Part shown: one piece after another, positions 1 through 5,617 of the stretch
Layout: every line of letters begins with the position of its first letter
Position numbering within the stretch: the stretch's first letter is position 1
NCBI GenBank assembly: GCA_018262875.1
Contig: JADFDL010000121.1
Span: 1 to 5,617, forward strand
Direction: 5' to 3'
Length of the DNA stretch: 5,617 nucleotides
From: Rhodocyclaceae bacterium
Lineage (GTDB): Bacteria; Pseudomonadota; Gammaproteobacteria; Burkholderiales; Rhodocyclaceae
Position numbers and translations under genes: made by a program
The notes under the pieces: model-generated
What the model was told of the DNA's origin: nothing
The model's input: only the letters and a program-made list of their open reading frames with translations
Database searches by the model: none

Positions 1-882
1 CACGCTGCGCGCCAGGTTGCGGATGCGGCCGATGTAGGCGGCGCGCTCGGTGACGGAGATCGCGCCGCGCGCGTCGAGCAGGTTGAAGGTGTGTGCCGCC
101 TTGAGAATCTGCTCGTAGGCCGGCAGTGCGAGCTGCTGTTCCATCAGGTGCTTCGCCTGCTTCTCGTGGGCACCGAACGCGCCGAGCAGGAAATCGACGT
201 CGCTGTGCTCGAAGTTGTAGGCGCTCTGCTCGACCTCGTTCTGGTGGAAGACGTCGCCGTATTTCAGGCCGGGCGCATAGACGAGGTCGAAGACGTTCTC
301 GACGCCTTGCAGGTACATCGCCAGGCGCTCCAGGCCATAGGTGATCTCGCCGGTGATCGGTTTGCAGTCGATGCCGCCGACCTGCTGGAAGTAGGTGAAC
401 TGCGTCACTTCCATGCCGTTCAGCCAGACTTCCCAGCCGAGGCCCCAGGCACCCAGCGTCGGGTTTTCCCAGTCGTCCTCGACGAAACGCACATCGTTCT
501 TCTTCAAGTCGAAGCCGAGCGCTTCCAGCGACTCGAGATAGAGTTCAAGGATGTTTGCGGGCGCCGGCTTCAGCACCACCTGGTACTGGTAGTAGTGCTG
601 CATGCGGTTGGGGTTCTCGCCGTAGCGGCCGTCCTTGGGGCGACGCGAGGGCTGGACGTAGGCGGCCTTCCATGGCTCGGGGCCGAGGGCGCGCAGGAAG
701 GTGGCAGTGTGACTGGTGCCGGCGCCGACTTCCATGTCGTAGGGTTGCAGCAGCGCGCAGCCCTGCTTGTCCCAGAACGCCTGGAGGCGAAGGATGATTT
801 CCTGAAAACTCGGCCTTTGGCTGAGTTTCAGTGGAGACTCATTCCCGCTTGCGGGCGTGATGTCGGAGCTAAACGTGGGCAT
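1..882 (-). CDS. glyQ: Glycyl-tRNA synthetase alpha subunit (3' end outside window), with an N-terminal insertion
   Basis: Class II aminoacyl-tRNA synthetase alpha chain of the bacterial alpha2beta2 GlyRS, which activates glycine for charging tRNA-Gly in the cytoplasm; the beta subunit glyS is expected just downstream, outside the window. 294 residues are visible, in frame to base 1. By comparison with E. coli GlyQ (303 aa) roughly 20 C-terminal residues are missing. Conserved blocks include [10 protein letters not shown] (49-58), [16 protein letters not shown] (78-93), [15 protein letters not shown] (133-147), [13 protein letters not shown] (158-170), [13 protein letters not shown] (178-190), [13 protein letters not shown] (208-220) and [14 protein letters not shown] (267-280). 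The ATG at 882-880 is the only good start: no in-frame ATG, GTG or TTG follows before the conserved core, though an in-frame TTG lies at 891-889. Usual GlyQ proteins begin within a few residues of the [13 protein letters not shown] segment (26-34 here); about 22 extra residues (5-26) come from the palindromic element at 802-876. No clear Shine-Dalgarno is visible. The identity is very secure; the exact start is less so. Confidence 0.96.
   Translation of the reverse strand, partial: MPTFSSDITPASGNESPLKLSQRPSFQEIILRLQAFWDKQGCALLQPYDMEVGAGTSHTATFLRALGPEPWKAAYVQPSRRPKDGRYGENPNRMQHYYQYQVVLKPAPANILELYLESLEALGFDLKKNDVRFVEDDWENPTLGAWGLGWEVWLNGMEVTQFTYFQQVGGIDCKPITGEITYGLERLAMYLQGVENVFDLVYAPGLKYGDVFHQNEVEQSAYNFEHSDVDFLLGAFGAHEKQAKHLMEQQLALPAYEQILKAAHTFNLLDARGAISVTERAAYIGRIRNLARSV
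802..876 (-). repeat. Protein-inserted two-hairpin palindromic element, copy A (in glyQ)
   Basis: A 75-bp element matching 4378-4446 in the same orientation. Read on the minus strand it begins ACGTTTAGCTCCGACATCAC. Hairpin 1 has the core stem CCCGC/GCGGG plus an outer GAC/GTC pairing (862-864 with 836-838). Hairpin 2 (802-831) has the outer stem CTGAAA/TTTTCAG with inner CTC/GAG. It supplies glyQ codons 3-26 ([11 protein letters not shown]... to ...PSF). Copy B has different inner stem bases that still pair, which argues for a folded mobile or dispersed repeat rather than chance similarity. It resembles Rickettsia RPE-type elements in behaviour; the family itself is not one I recognise. Confidence 0.85.
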
Positions 883-894
883 GAAGCGCAAGGG

Positions 895-916
895 AAAATC
901 GCAAAAGCGCGATTTT
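895..916. other. Hairpin in the spacer between the ABC gene and glyQ
   Basis: AAAATCGC (895-902) is the exact reverse complement of GCGATTTT (909-916), with a 6-nt loop. On the minus strand the 3' arm ends in TTTT, so it could be a weak intrinsic terminator or attenuator for transcription arriving from the transporter operon. It lies only 12 nt before the glyQ start codon, where it would also affect translation initiation. A TAAAAT hexamer (917-912, minus strand) overlapping it resembles a -10 box, but no matching -35 is visible. The inverted repeat is directly seen; its role is inferred. The rest of the 64-nt spacer holds nothing else recognisable. Confidence 0.45.
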
Positions 917-946
917 ACAGGCTTTCCTCTGTGAAGACGCTGCCTC

Positions 947-1351
947 TCAGGGATTTTCAGGCTTGCGTTTGCCTCTCAAAATTGCGTCCGGCTGCTGCTC
1001 CAGCAACTCCGCCAGTTTGCGCAGCGCCTCGGCGGCGCGGGCGATTTCCTTCAGGGCCTGGTTGGCATGCTGCACCGTCTGCGATTCGGCCTCGGCCAGC
1101 CGACGCACTGTCTGGGCGGCGCCGGCCAGTTCCTCGCTGGCCCGCGTCAGATTCCTCAGCCATTCCGAGTCGGCGCCGGCCAGCGCACCGATGCGGTCCG
1201 CTGCGGTTTCCAGCCGGGCCATGGCCGACTGGGCGGCGACCAGCGCCTTGCGCATCTCGACCAGATCGACGCGCGTCTCATCGAGGATCGGGCCGCTCTT
1301 GGCGTCCAGCCGCGCCGCCAGGGATTCGAGGTGCTTCAGCGTGGCGTCGAG
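947..1351 (-). pseudogene. Remnant of an MCE-family (MlaD/PqiB-like) substrate-binding protein gene, fused in frame to the ATPase
   Basis: This stretch encodes the last 134 residues of the chimera. It is rich in Ala, Leu, Glu and Arg with heptad-like spacing and has segments such as [24 protein letters not shown] and [16 protein letters not shown]. In intact MCE proteins an N-terminal membrane anchor and the MCE beta-barrel domain precede such a tail; neither is present anywhere in the window. The auxiliary lipoprotein gene (PqiC/DUF330 type) that often follows is also missing, with glyQ coming next. Inference: a deletion of very roughly 0.8 kb removed the end of the ATPase gene and the start of the MCE gene. 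The MCE assignment rests on recalled family features, not on a search. Confidence 0.65.
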
Positions 1352-1891
1352 GCGGCGCGCCGTGAGCGGATCGAGGCCGGAGGAGGGCTCGTCGATGATC
1401 AGGATGTCCGGATCAAGTGCCATCGTCCGCGCCAGGCCTGCCCGTTTCTTCATACCGCCGGACAGCTCGGAGGGATAGAACTCCTCGAAGCCGGCCAGCC
1501 CCACCAGCGCCAGCTTGAAAGAGACGATCTCGGCGATGCGCTTGGCCGACAGGTTCGTATATTCGGCCAGCGGCAGGGCAACATTCTCCGTCAGGGTGAG
1601 CGAGCTCCACAGCGCGCCGCCCTGGAACAGGATGCCGAGGCGGCGTTTCATCCGCTCCTGGTCCTCCTGTGCGACGCCCCATAAATCCTCTCCGTTGTAG
1701 CGCACCGTGCCGGCAGCCGGGCGCTGCAGGCCGATCAGGGCACGCATCAGCGTCGTCTTGCCGCAGCCGTTGCCGCCCATGATGACGAAGACGTCTCCCT
1801 TGTTCACAGTGAAGCTGAGGTCGCGCTGAACGATGAATTCGCCGTAAGCCATGGAAAGCTCGCGTACCTCGATGCGCGGGACCAGGCTCAT
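947..1891 (-). CDS. Chimeric protein: truncated MCE-system ABC ATPase fused to the C-terminal tail of an MCE (MlaD/PqiB-like) protein
   Basis: Residues 1-180 are the N-terminal two thirds of an MlaF-like ATPase that would energise phospholipid transport at the inner membrane: Walker [10 protein letters not shown] (39-47), Q-loop Q90 in LFQGG, signature LSGGM (143-147), Walker B ILIIDEP (163-169) and D-loop SGLD (171-174). At about residue 181 the family's expected continuation (beta strand, VVVTHE-like H-loop, C-terminal subdomain, roughly 85 residues) is absent. The sequence instead becomes an Ala/Leu/Glu-rich, probably coiled-coil tail ending [12 protein letters not shown], typical of MCE proteins encoded just downstream of such ATPases. 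The start ATG overlaps the permease stop (TGATG), implying translational coupling. Without the H-loop histidine, canonical ATP hydrolysis is doubtful. The domain assignments are strong from motifs; whether the joint is a natural deletion, a working fusion or an assembly fault cannot be decided here. Confidence 0.9.
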   Translation of the reverse strand: MSLVPRIEVRELSMAYGEFIVQRDLSFTVNKGDVFVIMGGNGCGKTTLMRALIGLQRPAAGTVRYNGEDLWGVAQEDQERMKRRLGILFQGGALWSSLTLTENVALPLAEYTNLSAKRIAEIVSFKLALVGLAGFEEFYPSELSGGMKKRAGLARTMALDPDILIIDEPSSGLDPLTARRLDATLKHLESLAARLDAKSGPILDETRVDLVEMRKALVAAQSAMARLETAADRIGALAGADSEWLRNLTRASEELAGAAQTVRRLAEAESQTVQHANQALKEIARAAEALRKLAELLEQQPDAILRGKRKPENP

Positions 1892-2910
1892 CAGATGTCC
1901 AACTGGTAGTAGACGACGGTCATCACGGAGGCGGCGATGGTGATGAGCAGTATCGCCGTCACCACGGCGGAGGTTGCCGCCTCGCCCACTGCCTCAGCGC
2001 TGCGGCCGCACTGCATGCCGCGCAGGCAGCCGGCGAAGGCGACCATGGCGCCGAACACGCTACCCTTCGACAAGCCGACCCAGAAGTGCTTGAGTTCGAG
2101 CGCCCGCAATGTCTCGTTGTAATGCTCGAAAAAACTGATGTCGAAAATAAGGGTCGATACCATGAGCCCGACCAGCATGCCGACGAAACCGGCATAGAGC
2201 GTCAGCAGCGGTACCATCAGCATCAACGCCAGCATGCGCGGCAGCACCAGGAAATCGACGGGCGAGACGCCGAGCGTGCGGAAGGCGTCGATTTCCTCGT
2301 TGACCTGCATGGTGCCCAACTGGGCGGCGATGAAGATCTGCGCGCCAACGAGCTTCAACTGATCGGCGCCGAGATAGGCCAGGATCAGCCCGACCAGGAA
2401 GCTGATCACCGAGACGATGGGCCGCGCGCGCGGCCCGACCTGCTCGATCTCCAGCCACATGTCGCTCGCGCGGAAACGGGCGCGCCCGGCAAACAGGCGC
2501 AGGAAGGACAAGGTGATTTCACCGAGGAAACGCAGCATCGCCGGCGCGCAGCGGATGAATTCCAAGGCGGCCGTGCCGACGCGCACAAGAAGATTCCCAT
2601 TCCGCTCGCCGCGCCCGGCCACTTTCTGCTCGGGCACTACGAAGGCCATCGCCAGCAGGCGGCGGATGCCGTCGGGCAATCCGCCCTGGTCGACCTCGAT
2701 GCCGCGGGCAGCGCAAGCCCTGAGCACGCCTGCCAGGAACGTCAGCAGCCCGGAATCCCAGGCCCCCGGTGCAGCCGCGTCAAAAGTCAGTCTGCGCACT
2801 GCGGCGGAGAGCTCGCGCTCGACAAGCTCGCGCGACGGCAGCGCCTGATCGAGGCGCCAGCGCCCGGACAGCACGACCAGAATGCTGTCATCGGCGCGGT
2901 GCGCCGTCAC
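1891..2910 (-). CDS. STAS-MlaE fusion permease of an MCE-type lipid ABC transporter, with an internal deletion
   Basis: Inner-membrane permease subunit of an Mla/MCE phospholipid transporter, 339 aa. Residues 1 to about 95 form a degenerate STAS-like domain (ILVVLSGRWRLDQ near 10-22). Residues from about 110 to the end are the MlaE permease, with hydrophobic segments near 164-180, 220-256 and 311-335. The hallmark AQLGTMQVNEEIDAFRTLG (196-214), containing the coupling-helix region, is present. The family's usual stretch just before it (an R-E-(L/M)-G block followed by an AGR-x-G-(S/A)-AF block, about 30 residues) is missing: ...GAQIFIA joins directly to AQLGTM at residues 194-196. Fusions of this type are usually about 370 aa, which fits the shortfall. 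The start is GTG at 2910-2908; a nearby ATG at 2918 is out of frame and stops at once. It heads the operon with the ATPase chimera. Loss of a membrane segment would disturb topology, so function is doubtful. Confidence 0.9.
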   Translation of the reverse strand: MTAHRADDSILVVLSGRWRLDQALPSRELVERELSAAVRRLTFDAAAPGAWDSGLLTFLAGVLRACAARGIEVDQGGLPDGIRRLLAMAFVVPEQKVAGRGERNGNLLVRVGTAALEFIRCAPAMLRFLGEITLSFLRLFAGRARFRASDMWLEIEQVGPRARPIVSVISFLVGLILAYLGADQLKLVGAQIFIAAQLGTMQVNEEIDAFRTLGVSPVDFLVLPRMLALMLMVPLLTLYAGFVGMLVGLMVSTLIFDISFFEHYNETLRALELKHFWVGLSKGSVFGAMVAFAGCLRGMQCGRSAEAVGEAATSAVVTAILLITIAASVMTVVYYQLDI

Positions 2911-2928
2911 AAGCCCATGGCGTCGGGA

Positions 2929-2957
2929 ATCAATTGTCGGTCCTGCGACTATGCCAA
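2929..2957 (-). promoter_or_regulatory. Possible sigma-70-like promoter for the STAS-MlaE operon
   Basis: On the minus strand TTGGCA (2957-2952, five of six matches to the -35 consensus) is followed after exactly 17 nt by ATTGAT (2934-2929, three of six matches to -10). Transcription would begin around 2922, leaving a very short leader before the GTG start at 2910. It lies in the 97-nt divergent spacer, which must also hold the promoter of the plus-strand gene at 3008; for that gene only a lone TAACAT (2972-2977) is visible. The call is weak because the -10 is poor. Confidence 0.3.
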
Positions 2958-3007
2958 GGGTAAGGATGGGGTAACATTCTCCCGTTCCAACTCAAGCGGA
3001 GCTAGCG

Positions 3008-3328
3008 ATGGGCTGTCACGTCACGATTGTCACCGGCAAGGGCGAACGGCATGAGTTCGATCTGCATGACGCCGACCTCGCCGGCATGGATGCGCGCAAG
3101 GCGCAGGAATGGCTGGGGCAGGAATTCGAAGCCGCCGGCTGTGTGCCGACCAACCCCGTCGGCAAGCTGCTGCTGGCCGACAAGATTCTTTGCCTGGCCA
3201 AGACGCAGAAGGATGCCGTCTACGCCGAGCCGACGCCCTGGGTGAACAGCTTCGTGCGTGCCGCGGCCGCGGCCATTGGCCGCGCCGTGCTCACCATCGA
3301 TCTCGGCAACCACTCCCTCGGCTACTGA
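3008..3328 (+). CDS. Conserved-looking small protein of unknown function
   Basis: This 106-residue protein is the only gene read on the plus strand. I do not recognise its family. It starts at ATG 3008 with a good Shine-Dalgarno GGAG (2998-3001), 6 nt upstream, which fixes the start. It is probably soluble and cytoplasmic: no signal peptide or convincing membrane helix, only a short Ala-rich helix (AAAAAIGRA near 85-93). The N-terminus VTIVTGKGERHEFDLHD reads like a beta hairpin. The middle (DARKAQEWLGQEFEAAGC) is likely helical. The C-terminus AVLTIDLGNHSLGY is beta-like. It has two cysteines (3 and 45) plus a third at about 62, without a metal-binding pattern. Codon use matches its neighbours and a likely terminator follows 12 nt after the stop, so it looks like a genuine monocistronic gene. 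Its position between the MCE operon and lnt suggests no clear role. Confidence 0.8.
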   Translation: MGCHVTIVTGKGERHEFDLHDADLAGMDARKAQEWLGQEFEAAGCVPTNPVGKLLLADKILCLAKTQKDAVYAEPTPWVNSFVRAAAAAIGRAVLTIDLGNHSLGY

Positions 3329-3340
3329 GGCACTGAAATA

Positions 3341-3364
3341 GAACGGGGGCCGTAGCCCCCGTTC
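3341..3364. terminator. Bidirectional hairpin terminator between convergent genes
   Basis: GAACGGGGGC (3341-3350) and GCCCCCGTTC (3355-3364) form a perfect 10-bp GC-rich stem with a 4-nt loop. It lies 12 nt after the stop of the small plus-strand gene and 80 nt beyond the stop of lnt on the minus strand, as expected for a shared terminator of convergent genes. No uridine run follows on either side (CTCCTCCTCCC on the plus strand, TATTTCAG on the minus), so it may instead be a transcript-stabilising hairpin or act with Rho. Nothing else is recognisable in the 116-nt spacer. Confidence 0.65.
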
Positions 3365-3444
3365 CTCCTCCTCCCACGACGGGCGCCATCCGCCCGCCTT
3401 GCCCGCAAATCGGTGGCGGATTCTCCGGCTATCGAAAGGCCGTG

Positions 3445-4983
3445 TCAATGTGCACTGCGGCGTAAACCCATCAGCGGCGCCAGCAGCCCGATGGCCATCA
3501 GCAACAAAATCGCAGTATTGCCCCAGCGTACATAAGGCGTCGCGCCGGTGTGTCCGCTCACCTCGCCGACCAGCGCACTCTCGCTGAAAGGCGCCAGCAC
3601 GCGCTTGACACGGCCGCGCGGATCGACGATGGCCGTCATGCCGGTGTTGGTGGCGCGCAGCATGAAGCGGCCGGTCTCCAGGGCGCGCATCTGGGCAATC
3701 TGCAGATGCTGCGGCTGGGCCAGCGAGTCGCCGAACCAGGCCGTGTTGGAGAGGTTCACCAGCAGCGTCGCTTCCGGCAGCACGCGGATGAGCTCCTCGC
3801 CGAAGACATCCTCGTAGCAGATGTTCACCGCCACTTTTTCGCCGACCAGCGCCAGCGGCGGCTGGACGGCGGCGCCGGGCGAAAAGTTCGACATCGGGAT
3901 ATTCAGCAGCGCCAGCGTCCAGGCGAAGGCCGGCGGCGTGAACTCGCCGAAAGGCACCAAATGACTCTTCTTGTAGGCCTGGATACCCTCCGGCGCAAAA
4001 CCGACGGCGCTGTTGTAATAGCGCCCCTGCGCATCCTGCGCGGCGATGCCGAACAGCACATCGCCCTTCCTGTCCAGCGCCGGACGGCGCAGTTCATCCA
4101 GGTACTCGCGCGGCAACTGGTCGAGCATGAGCGGCAGCGCGGTTTCCGGCAGCACGATCAGTTGCGCCGGGTGGGCGCGCGCCAGACGCAGGTAGGTTTC
4201 GAGCGACTGCTGCAGGCGCTCCGGCTTCCATTTCAGGCTTTGCTCGATATTCCCCTGCAACAGGCTCACCGACAGCGGCTTGCCGGACGGTTGCGTCCAC
4301 TCGATCAACATCAATCCCGCACCGGCCGCCAGCAGGATTGCGATCGCGGCGCCGGAGGGCAGCCAGTGTTCGCGCCGCTGAAAACGCCCTGGCGTTTCAG
4401 AGGAGGCTAATGCCCGCGAAGCGGGCGTTATGCCGGAACTAAAAGTCAGTCCCGCCAATACGGCGATCAACGCGGCGACGAAGCCGACGCCATACACGCC
4501 GAGCAGCGGCGCATAGCCGGCGAGCGGGCTGGGCGGCGTCTGGGCGTAACCGAAGGCCAGCCAGGGGAACCCCGTCAGCACCCAGCCGCGCAGCCACTCC
4601 GCCAGGGTCCAGGCGCTGGCAGCCAGCAGCGCATCGGTCCACACCCGATCGCAGCGCAGCCTGGCGAAAACAAAGCCCGCCAGAGCCGGAAACAGCGCCA
4701 GCGCGCAGCAGAACAGGGCCGCCGCCAGTCCGGCCAGCCACGGCGGCATGCCGCCGAAGACGTGCATGCTGACGTACACCCAGGAGACGCCGGTCAGAAA
4801 AAGGCCTGCGCCGAAGGCGAAGCCCAGGAGAGCCGCCCGGCGCGGCGATGCGGGCCGCCAGAGCCAGGCCAGCGCCGCCAGCGTGACGATCGGAACGGGA
4901 AAAAGCGTGAAGGGAGCGAAGCCGAGAACCGATGCCGCGCCGAGCAGGAAGGCCGCGACGGCGTGCGGCGACGCGCGGCTCAT
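3445..4983 (-). CDS. lnt: Apolipoprotein N-acyltransferase, with an inserted palindromic-element peptide
   Basis: Inner-membrane enzyme that adds the third acyl chain, from phospholipid, to the N-terminal cysteine of diacylated lipoproteins: the last maturation step before Lol sorting. The protein has 512 residues, the same as E. coli Lnt. The N-terminal half (about 1-230) carries several membrane helices; a nitrilase-fold periplasmic domain follows (about 236-480), then a final helix near 487-506. The catalytic triad is present: Glu280 in VLPETALP, Lys339 in KKSHLVPFGEF and Cys389 in NICYEDVF. Glu347 is also conserved in PFGEF. Residues 180 to about 202 (TFSSGITPAS... to ...GRFQ) are encoded by the repeat element at 4378-4446. 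They sit in the loop between helices ending GFVAALIAVLAGL and starting AAIAILLAAGAGL, where an insertion should be tolerated. The start ATG overlaps the corC stop (ATGA), so translation is probably coupled. Confidence 0.97.
   Translation of the reverse strand: MSRASPHAVAAFLLGAASVLGFAPFTLFPVPIVTLAALAWLWRPASPRRAALLGFAFGAGLFLTGVSWVYVSMHVFGGMPPWLAGLAAALFCCALALFPALAGFVFARLRCDRVWTDALLAASAWTLAEWLRGWVLTGFPWLAFGYAQTPPSPLAGYAPLLGVYGVGFVAALIAVLAGLTFSSGITPASRALASSETPGRFQRREHWLPSGAAIAILLAAGAGLMLIEWTQPSGKPLSVSLLQGNIEQSLKWKPERLQQSLETYLRLARAHPAQLIVLPETALPLMLDQLPREYLDELRRPALDRKGDVLFGIAAQDAQGRYYNSAVGFAPEGIQAYKKSHLVPFGEFTPPAFAWTLALLNIPMSNFSPGAAVQPPLALVGEKVAVNICYEDVFGEELIRVLPEATLLVNLSNTAWFGDSLAQPQHLQIAQMRALETGRFMLRATNTGMTAIVDPRGRVKRVLAPFSESALVGEVSGHTGATPYVRWGNTAILLLMAIGLLAPLMGLRRSAH
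4378..4446 (-). repeat. Protein-inserted two-hairpin palindromic element, copy B (in lnt)
   Basis: A 69-bp counterpart of 802-876. Hairpin 1 (minus strand) has the perfect stem GCCCGC-TTC-GCGGGC with an outer GGC/GCC pairing (4432-4434 with 4405-4407), where copy A has GAC/GTC. Hairpin 2 (4378-4400) has CTGAAA/TTTTCAG enclosing CGCC/GGCG, where copy A has CTC/GAG. It is 6 bp shorter than copy A, so the host frame is kept. Both copies read TTT AG(C/T) TCC at one end and TTT CAG at the other in the same phase, although the middle is read in shifted frames because of a 1-nt loop difference. Confidence 0.85.
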
Positions 4984-5617
4984 GAAGCCACTTGGGGCCG
5001 ATCCACCAGCAGCGTGTGCACCCGCCGGCTGTCGGCGCGCAACACCTGGATGCGCAGATTGTCGATCTGCACGACCTCGCCGCGCCTGGGCATGCGGCCA
5101 AGGCGATGGATCACCATGCCGCCGACGGTGTCGAATTCTTCGTCGCTGAAATGCGTGCCGAAGGCGGCGTTGAAGTCGACGATCTCGGTGGTGGCCTTGA
5201 CACGATAGTGTCCCGCCTGGTCGAGCAGGATGTTGTCGGCGGCCTCATCGAAATCGTACTCGTCCTCGATGTCGCCGACGATCTGTTCGAGCACGTCCTC
5301 GATGGTCACCAGGCCGGCGACGCCGCCGTACTCGTCCACCACGATCGCCATGTGGTTGCGCGAGGCGCGGAACTCGCGCAGCAGGACGTTGAGCCGCTTC
5401 GAGTCGGGAATGAAAATCGCCGGCCGCAGCATGTCGCGCACGGCGATGTCCTCGCCGGCATGCAGGCGGAGAAGGTCCTTGGCGAGCAGAATGCCGATGA
5501 CGTCGTCCCGGTTCTCGCCGGTGACGGGGAAGCGCGAATGCGCCGTCTCGATCGCCTTGGCTGTCATGGCCGCGGCGGTGTCGTCGATCGAGATCGCCTC
5601 CATCTGGGCGCGCGGCA
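4980..5617 (-). CDS. corC: CorC/HlyC family CBS-domain protein (5' end outside window)
   Basis: The C-terminal 211 residues of a transporter-associated protein of the CorC (YbeX) type, historically linked to magnesium/cobalt efflux. The first complete codons read PRAQMEAISIDD, matching the family's conserved start of CBS domain 1, so the true start lies upstream of the window. Two CBS domains follow: one with ETAHSRFPVTGENRDDVIGI and LLAKDLLRL, the second with MAIVVDEYGGVAGLVTIEDV and LEQIVGDIEDEYD, a highly conserved signature. The CorC_HlyC domain occupies the last ~85 residues (VKATTEIVDFN, FDTVGGMVIHRLGRMP, VLRADSRRVHTLLVD). No DUF21 membrane domain is visible; the short CorC forms lack it. 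The stop codon overlaps the lnt start, an arrangement common in proteobacteria where corC precedes lnt. It appears intact as far as seen. Confidence 0.95.
   Translation of the reverse strand, partial: PRAQMEAISIDDTAAAMTAKAIETAHSRFPVTGENRDDVIGILLAKDLLRLHAGEDIAVRDMLRPAIFIPDSKRLNVLLREFRASRNHMAIVVDEYGGVAGLVTIEDVLEQIVGDIEDEYDFDEAADNILLDQAGHYRVKATTEIVDFNAAFGTHFSDEEFDTVGGMVIHRLGRMPRRGEVVQIDNLRIQVLRADSRRVHTLLVDRPQVAS

Noticed and set aside
941..978. A 9-bp direct repeat TGCCTCTCA at 941-949 and 970-978, spanning the stop of the ABC/MCE gene.
   Set aside because: Too short to distinguish from chance, with no flanking structure linking it to an insertion or a binding site.
91..1365. A 424-codon open frame on the plus strand.
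   Set aside because: It runs antisense to glyQ and to the ABC/MCE chimera, whose protein matches are unmistakable. Its product is Arg/Ala/Pro-rich and low in complexity at the end, as expected from GC-rich antisense frames.
2086..3054. A 322-codon open frame on the plus strand.
   Set aside because: It is antisense to the STAS-MlaE gene, with a His/Gln/Asp-rich product and no recognisable domain, and it overlaps the ribosome binding site and start of the real gene at 3008.
3365..3444. A third copy of the palindromic element, or other structure, between the terminator and the lnt stop.
   Set aside because: Only scattered GC-rich words (CCGCCCGCCTTGCCCGC) occur; the TTTAG-TCC and CTGAAA...TTTTCAG blocks are absent.
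3002..3448. A 148-codon minus-strand frame opposite the small gene.
   Set aside because: The plus-strand gene has a good Shine-Dalgarno and balanced composition. This frame starts inside the lnt end, reads through the terminator hairpin and has no clear start signal.
3550..4410. A 286-codon open frame on the plus strand.
   Set aside because: It is antisense to lnt, whose catalytic triad and full length are intact. The product is the usual Arg/Gln/His-rich shadow.

Overview
The window is GC-rich chromosomal DNA from a proteobacterium, most likely a betaproteobacterium. This is inferred from the GlyQ, Lnt and CorC sequences and from the corC-lnt ... glyQ neighbourhood, which resembles Rhodocyclales/Nitrosomonadales genomes. 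No mobile element, RNA gene or CRISPR array was seen. Genes are densely packed and almost all lie on the minus strand, so transcription mostly runs from right to left.

From right to left: the 3' part of corC (CBS-pair/CorC_HlyC protein) overlaps the start of lnt (apolipoprotein N-acyltransferase) by the 4-nt ATGA. lnt converges on a small plus-strand gene of unknown function (106 aa), and a perfect 10-bp inverted repeat between them looks like a shared terminator. The small gene is divergent from a minus-strand operon for an MCE/Mla-type ABC lipid transporter: a STAS-MlaE permease followed, with TGATG stop/start overlap, by an ABC ATPase. glyQ (glycyl-tRNA synthetase alpha subunit) follows 64 nt later and leaves the window at its 3' end.

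Two things stand out. First, the lipid-transporter operon is internally shortened twice, each time without loss of frame. The permease lacks about 30 residues in the most conserved part of the MlaE family. The ATPase is cut just after its D-loop and joined directly to the C-terminal coiled-coil tail of an MCE (MlaD/PqiB-like) protein, so the ATPase H-loop region and the MCE domain with its membrane anchor are both absent. The operon is either decayed, a strange minimal derivative, or affected by sequence or assembly error.

Second, a two-hairpin palindromic element of about 70-75 bp occurs twice, at 802-876 and 4378-4446, both times INSIDE a protein-coding gene (near the start of glyQ and in an inter-helix loop of lnt). 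The orientation and reading frame are the same at both ends, and the two copies differ by 6 nt, so frame is kept. Both encode a peptide containing TFSS-x-ITPAS. Compensatory base changes in the stems suggest that the folded form is conserved. It behaves like the protein-inserted palindromic elements of Rickettsia (RPEs), but I do not recognise this particular family.
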